Positions 36,662 to 41,327 of a DNA stretch of 41,327 nt are shown piece after piece (the stretch's first letter is position 1; each line of letters opens with the position of its first letter). Origin of the DNA: Candidatus Brocadiaceae bacterium (GTDB taxonomy: Bacteria; Planctomycetota; Brocadiia; SM23-32); the NCBI GenBank assembly GCA_003551565.1, contig PUMZ01000378.1:1-41327 (forward strand), given 5' to 3'. The notes below the pieces were generated by a model. The model was not told the origin of the DNA, did not search any database, and saw only the letters and a program-made list of their open reading frames with translations. The position numbers were made by a program, and so were the translations under genes.

Positions 36662-36911
36662 ACGATAAAGTGAAGGAAATTCTGTCTGCACATGCGGCTA
36701 AACAAGCGCATATTTGCAGCATCCGCATAAAGTGGTTAATATGTTGTGTTCTGTTAAGGAGCGTTGAACCGGTACCGGGAAAGTTCGCCTTTTCTGATCC
36801 ATGCAGACGCAGGATACGGCGGCCCGCTGAATCGGGCGGGAGAGGTTCCGGAATCAACGGGAACCGCAGGGCCGGTACAAATTGCCGCGGAGTTACACTG
36901 ACTCAAAAGGT

Positions 36912-38558
36912 ATGATTGTTATGTGCCGTGAAGATGGACACAATTTTGGTTCTTGCATCGGTAACCAACGTTACAAATTCCGGAAACTTTTCGGTCCGGA
37001 TGCCGTCTCCGCCCGGGAAAACGGCAACGATTCCGTGTGGGTGCCCTCGCAGGTGCTCAGGGACCTCTCCGCCGCAGCTTTTCGGGACCTCTCATTTTAC
37101 CTGCATTCCTCCCACCTCGATGCACTGGCCGAGGTCCTTCGCGACCCGGCCTCGGGTTGCAACGAACGGTTTGTCTGCAGTGCGTTCATAAAGAACGCCA
37201 TCGTCGCAGGGGAAGAGCTGTTTCCGCTCTGCCAGGATACCGGAACGGCGACCGTCTTCGCCTGGAAGGGGCACAGGGTGAGAACAGAAGGTGGAGACGA
37301 GGCCTGCATTGCCGGAGGCATCGGCGATACCTACCGCGGCTGCAATCTCCGCTACAGCCAGCTTGCCCCCGTTTCCATGTTCAAAGAAAAAAACACGGAC
37401 AGCAACATGCCGGCGCAGATTGACATCTACGCTGCGGACGGCGACGAATACCGGTTTCTTTTTATCGCCAAGGGCGCCGGGTCTTCGAACAAAACCGTTT
37501 TTTCCCAGGAAACACGTGCCTTGCTCTTCCCCGACGTCCTTGAAGACTTCCTGCGGCGCCGGATCGGCGCACTCGGAGCCGATGCCTGTCCGCCTTACCA
37601 TATCGCGGTCGTTATCGGAGGAACTTCGCCGGAACGGAACCTCACGACCCAGAAACTGGCCACGACCGGCTGGCTGGACGGGTTGCCGGCAAGCGGGGAC
37701 GAGCGGGGACGTGCGTTCCGTGACCTTTGCTGGGAGCAAAAGGTCCTGAAGATGGCTGCTGAAACGGGCATCGGCGCCCAGTTCGGCGGGCGCCATATGG
37801 CCCTTGACGCCCGGGTGATCAGGCTGCCGCGCCATGCCGGCTCATGCCCGGTATCGGTGGGGGTCTCGTGCAGTGCACACCGGAATATCGCAGGGAAAAT
37901 AACCAGGGAAGGCGTATTTCTCGAGGAACTGGACAAAAACCCCTCGAGGTTGCTGGATGTTCTGAATGAAGGCCGGGAATCCGAAGCCGGTACCCGTGTC
38001 GACCTCAACCGTCCCATGGACGAGATACTGTCGCAGCTTAAAGGGCTCGAGCCGGGCGCATTGGTCGTTCTCAATGGGCCCCTCGTGGTGGCCAGGGACC
38101 TGGCCCACGCCAGGATATTTGAAGCGCTCCGCAATGGCGGTGACATGCCGGCGTATATGAAACAACACCCCGTCTGCTATGCCGGCCCCGCCAAAACACC
38201 GCGGGGGAAGGTTATCGGCAGCTTCGGTCCCACGACTTCGCAACGTATGGATGGGTATCTTGCGGCCTTTATGGAGGAAGGTGCTTCGCTGGTGAGTGTG
38301 GGGAAAGGCTCGCGTTCCGAAACGGCCGGGCGGGCATGCCGCCAATATGGCGGTTTTTACCTCGGCACCATAGGCGGGGCCGCAGCGCTGATGGCGGAGC
38401 AGTACATCACTTCTTGCAAAATCATCGATTTCGAAGAGTTCGGCATGGAGGCAGTGCACCTTATCGGGGTCGAGAATTTCCCGGCCTTTGTGTTGTGCAA
38501 CGAAAAGGGAGAGAGTTTTTACAGCTCGCTTTCTGAAGGCGAACCCAAACCCTCTTGA
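36912..38558 (+). CDS. Class I fumarate hydratase, fused alpha and beta domains
   Basis: LCQDTGTATVFAWKG; NTDSNMPAQIDIYAADGDEYRFLFIAKGAGSSNKT; GGTSPERNLTTQKLAT; HPVCYAGPAKTPRGKVIGSFGPTTSQRMDGY. Confidence 0.93.
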   Translation: MIVMCREDGHNFGSCIGNQRYKFRKLFGPDAVSARENGNDSVWVPSQVLRDLSAAAFRDLSFYLHSSHLDALAEVLRDPASGCNERFVCSAFIKNAIVAGEELFPLCQDTGTATVFAWKGHRVRTEGGDEACIAGGIGDTYRGCNLRYSQLAPVSMFKEKNTDSNMPAQIDIYAADGDEYRFLFIAKGAGSSNKTVFSQETRALLFPDVLEDFLRRRIGALGADACPPYHIAVVIGGTSPERNLTTQKLATTGWLDGLPASGDERGRAFRDLCWEQKVLKMAAETGIGAQFGGRHMALDARVIRLPRHAGSCPVSVGVSCSAHRNIAGKITREGVFLEELDKNPSRLLDVLNEGRESEAGTRVDLNRPMDEILSQLKGLEPGALVVLNGPLVVARDLAHARIFEALRNGGDMPAYMKQHPVCYAGPAKTPRGKVIGSFGPTTSQRMDGYLAAFMEEGASLVSVGKGSRSETAGRACRQYGGFYLGTIGGAAALMAEQYITSCKIIDFEEFGMEAVHLIGVENFPAFVLCNEKGESFYSSLSEGEPKPS

Positions 38559-38611
38559 GCCCTCTTTCCAGCCGGGACGCGACAGCTCCCATGCTCAACA
38601 ACAGCATTTGC

Positions 38612-38641
38612 TTGCTTTCGTCGCTCCGACGGTTGTATAAT
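38612..38641 (+). promoter_or_regulatory. Putative sigma70-type promoter for the lipoprotein gene
   Basis: TTGCTT - 18 nt - TATAAT upstream of ATG 38684. Confidence 0.5.
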
Positions 38642-38683
38642 GTTATGCAATTATTTGATGTCTCTACATCACGAGGAGGAGAT

Positions 38684-39037
38684 ATGAGAAAATTGGCAGT
38701 CTTGATTCTGTTGGCAGTCGCAACCACATTGACTGGATGTGCCACGGTGACAGGTACTGCTTCGGGGGCCCCCATGGGGGCTATAGACGCCCCGGCGGAA
38801 ACCTATCGTCATAACCGCGAAGCCTTTGATCAATACCCGATATTGCATGGTTTGAACGTTGTCGTTATGGTGCCGGTCGGCGTGGTAACCGGTCCGGTGC
38901 TGGGGTTCGGGAAAGGCATCGCGCTCGATGTCCAGTGCGCGCTGGGGCATCAAACCTACGACAATGTTTTTGCCACATACGATGAGCCGAGCATCTGGCG
39001 CCCCTACACGATCAGGTGGGAGACCCTCAGACGGTAG
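38684..39037 (+). CDS. Predicted lipoprotein, function unknown
   Basis: MRKLAVLILLAVATTLTGCATV signal with lipobox; RBS acgaggagga. Confidence 0.75.
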   Translation: MRKLAVLILLAVATTLTGCATVTGTASGAPMGAIDAPAETYRHNREAFDQYPILHGLNVVVMVPVGVVTGPVLGFGKGIALDVQCALGHQTYDNVFATYDEPSIWRPYTIRWETLRR

Positions 39038-39095
39038 GCGCTATCGGCCGTACTTCGACGAGGCAATGACCGATTAGCACCCCTTTTGTTTTCGA

Positions 39096-40343
39096 ATGTT
39101 ACACGACCGCAAAAACGGGACGGCTGATTCGCTGCGGATCGGTGGACAGAACGTCCTGTCCGTCAGCGGGATCACGGCCCTTATTCGGGAAACGGTGGAA
39201 AGCCATTTCTCCGACATATGCGTGCAGGGGGAGATTTCCCAGTGCACCCGTGCTTCTTCCGGCCACGTTTACATGACGCTGAAAGACGACGGGGCGGTAT
39301 TGAAATCGGTCCTGTGGCGTTCAACGGCAGGGCGTCTGAAATTCGATCTCGAAGAGGGGTTGGATGTTATTTGCCGCGGCGGCATCGATGTCTACCCTCC
39401 GCGTGGAAGTTATCAATTGATCGTCCGCGAGGTACATCCCTGCGGATTGGGCTCGTTGCAGCTTGCTTTCAGGCAACTGGTTAAGCGCCTGGAAAAGGAG
39501 GGGCTGTTTGCGAAAGAGCACAAAAAGCCCTTGCCCGCCTTCCCCGAGAAAATCGGGATCATAACGAGTGCCGGCGGCGCGGCGTTGCGGGATATGTTGC
39601 GGATCTTAAGACGGCGCTGGCCCGTTGCAAGCATTCATCTCCTGGCCACGCCCGTACAGGGAGATGGAGCTGCCGCCCGGATAGCGGAGTGTGTGGATCT
39701 GCTGAATGATCAACGGCCGGACATCGATGTGATCATCGTCGGCAGGGGCGGGGGAAGCCTGGAAGACCTCTGGGCTTTCAATGAAGAATGCGTGGCCCGG
39801 TCCATATTCAATAGCAAAATACCGGTTGTGAGCGCCGTGGGCCATGAAGTTGATTTCTCCGTAGCCGATTTCGTGGCCGACCTGCGCGCGGCGACGCCCT
39901 CGGAAGCCGCGGAAAAGGCCGTTCCGAACCGGCCTGACCTGATGATCCGCAGCGGCGGGCTCGTCAAACGACTGGGTCGGGCCTTGCTTGGCAAAGTCGA
40001 AAGAGGCCGGGAGAGGTTGGAGGCGCTTGGCCGCCGCCATGTCTTCAGGCATCCGGAAACGCTTTTCCGGGATCGAACACTGCGGACCGACGAACTGTTG
40101 GAAAACATGAATTCGGCCGTTAACGTCCGAATGGAGCGGGACAAACAGCGTGTCGACTCGCTCAACGGGCGGCTCCGCGCCCTCAGCCCCGAGCAGGTAC
40201 TGCACAGGGGCTACAGCATGACGTTCGGCCCCGATGGAAAGGTCCTGCGCGACGGTGCGGCGATCAACAAAGGCGTGACGATCCTGACACGTCTGAATAA
40301 CGGCAGCCTCCGATCGAAAGTTCATGCTATCAATGTCCCTTAA
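39096..40343 (+). CDS. xseA: Exodeoxyribonuclease VII large subunit
   Basis: GEISQCTRASSGHVYMTLKDDGAVLKSVLWR; PEKIGIITSAGGAALRDMLRILRRRWP; DVIIVGRGGGSLEDLWAFNEECVARSIFNSKIPVVSAVGHEVDFSVADFVADLRAATPSEAAE. Confidence 0.96.
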   Translation: MLHDRKNGTADSLRIGGQNVLSVSGITALIRETVESHFSDICVQGEISQCTRASSGHVYMTLKDDGAVLKSVLWRSTAGRLKFDLEEGLDVICRGGIDVYPPRGSYQLIVREVHPCGLGSLQLAFRQLVKRLEKEGLFAKEHKKPLPAFPEKIGIITSAGGAALRDMLRILRRRWPVASIHLLATPVQGDGAAARIAECVDLLNDQRPDIDVIIVGRGGGSLEDLWAFNEECVARSIFNSKIPVVSAVGHEVDFSVADFVADLRAATPSEAAEKAVPNRPDLMIRSGGLVKRLGRALLGKVERGRERLEALGRRHVFRHPETLFRDRTLRTDELLENMNSAVNVRMERDKQRVDSLNGRLRALSPEQVLHRGYSMTFGPDGKVLRDGAAINKGVTILTRLNNGSLRSKVHAINVP

Positions 40344-40360
40344 CTAACGGGTCCCATCTT

Positions 40361-41209
40361 ATGCTTATGCTCTCCCGCTACCGGACGATGGTCTTTATCG
40401 CATTTTTTCTCGTGCCGCACATCTGCATCACGGGCAGTGCCCGGGGGGCCGCTGTCTTTGATCCCGAAACCAACGGCCTTGCAGCGTGGGAAGAAGACGG
40501 TCGGGTATGGATTGCGGACCGCAGTCAACAATACAAACTGGAGATACCCGCCCCTTACTGGACTTATAAGTCGCCGGTCCAAATTAAGAAAGAGGTGGAG
40601 GCCGCTCCCGGTGGGTGCGTTCCCGGCAGGAGCATCCCGGACAGCCTCCTGCTTGTGATCCAGAACAAAGACGCACCCACCACCGGGGCAAGCCTGGAGA
40701 TCATGCCGCACAGATTCAGGCTGCGCAACGAAGACGACCTGTTCAACTACCTCGAACGGGAGGAAAGTGCGCGCGCAGAACAGATGCGGGGGACCGGGGA
40801 TTTGACCCATTCGGACACGGAACGTCGCGATCACCTGTGGGTGCATACCTCCTATTATACCCTGGTGGAGAACAAAGAAGAAATTCAGGTGATTCTGGCC
40901 AATTTCCTGGTACGGCCACGGGACCGGGACGTGATGATCTACCGGCTGCAGGCGTTCGCTCCCTCCGAATGGTTTCACCTCCTTGAAGAGGATTTCGCAG
41001 CAATAATCAACAGTTTCCGTTACACGGGCGAGACGGCGGAAGAATTTTTTATGCCGGAAGCTTCCGAGGAAGAACTGCCTTTTGCCGACGGCGATCCCCC
41101 TTCCGCCGGAAGAGAACGCTGGAGCGGTGGCATTTCCGGCTTTGTGCTGACGCTGGGAGCCGTTGTGGTCGTTTATATCATGATAAAGAGAAAGGGGAAA
41201 CCCGAATAA
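40361..41209 (+). CDS. Hypothetical membrane-anchored protein (N-terminal signal, C-terminal TM)
   Basis: 282 aa; MVFIAFFLVPHICITGSARGA signal; C-terminal ISGFVLTLGAVVVVYIMIKRKGKPE. Confidence 0.6.
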   Translation: MLMLSRYRTMVFIAFFLVPHICITGSARGAAVFDPETNGLAAWEEDGRVWIADRSQQYKLEIPAPYWTYKSPVQIKKEVEAAPGGCVPGRSIPDSLLLVIQNKDAPTTGASLEIMPHRFRLRNEDDLFNYLEREESARAEQMRGTGDLTHSDTERRDHLWVHTSYYTLVENKEEIQVILANFLVRPRDRDVMIYRLQAFAPSEWFHLLEEDFAAIINSFRYTGETAEEFFMPEASEEELPFADGDPPSAGRERWSGGISGFVLTLGAVVVVYIMIKRKGKPE

Positions 41210-41211
41210 CC

Positions 41212-41310
41212 CAAATTGTGTCATTTGGCACATGGGCCAAAATGTGGTAAAAAAACAGTCTCCTTTCCTTCTTCCCGGGAGCCACATTATGCTCAAGATG
41301 ACACAATTTG
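41212..41310. repeat. Hairpin or MITE-like element with 13-bp perfect terminal inverted repeats
   Basis: CAAATTGTGTCAT (41212-41224) and ATGACACAATTTG (41298-41310); inner AATGTGG/CCACATT and TTTGGC-ACATGG-GCCAAA pairings. Confidence 0.65.
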
Positions 41311-41327
41311 AAAATGAAAGACAAAAA

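Noticed and set aside
40340-41296. 318-aa antisense ORF at the right edge
   Set aside because: Opposes a signal/TM-containing sense ORF, has atypical composition and extends into the inverted-repeat element.

Overview
41.3-kb GC-rich bacterial chromosomal window, densely coding, with about 34 supportable genes. No rRNA, tRNA, CRISPR array, transposase or phage module was recognised. Left to right: (i) a sugar or amino-sugar locus with a GH2 glycosidase, a BadF/BadG-type kinase, two tandem UPF0309-like SIS proteins and a beta-lactamase-fold serine hydrolase; (ii) an apparently internally deleted URO-D-family gene, an FAD-dependent oxidoreductase, and a non-coding cluster of palindromes upstream of a solitary hisB; (iii) a transglutaminase-like protein, a URO-D-family protein, a UvrD/PcrA helicase, another URO-D-like gene, then aroK and aroC; (iv) a second copy of the palindromic repeat; (v) a YhaO/YhaN-like (SbcD/SbcC-like) metallophosphoesterase and coiled-coil ATPase pair whose ATPase has a central TM hairpin and a long C-terminal extension; (vi) an MFS transporter, two Cys-type sulfatases, a fused Gfo/Idh/MocA and aldo-keto reductase, and an ArsR regulator with a near-perfect palindromic candidate operator; (vii) a stand-alone Lrp effector domain, FmdE next to a FecBCD-like ABC transporter, an HD-like protein that seems to have lost its metal ligands, and a divergent Rrf2 regulator; (viii) a fused class I fumarase, a lipoprotein, XseA, and a hairpin or MITE-like element at the right edge. 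The strongest leads are the dispersed palindrome element with interleaved arms (9.3 kb and 18.6 kb), the extended YhaN-like ATPase operon, the ArsR operator, the degenerate HD protein, and the FmdE/ABC locus with a structured leader. Function calls come from reading translated sequence and remembered family motifs. No database search was run.
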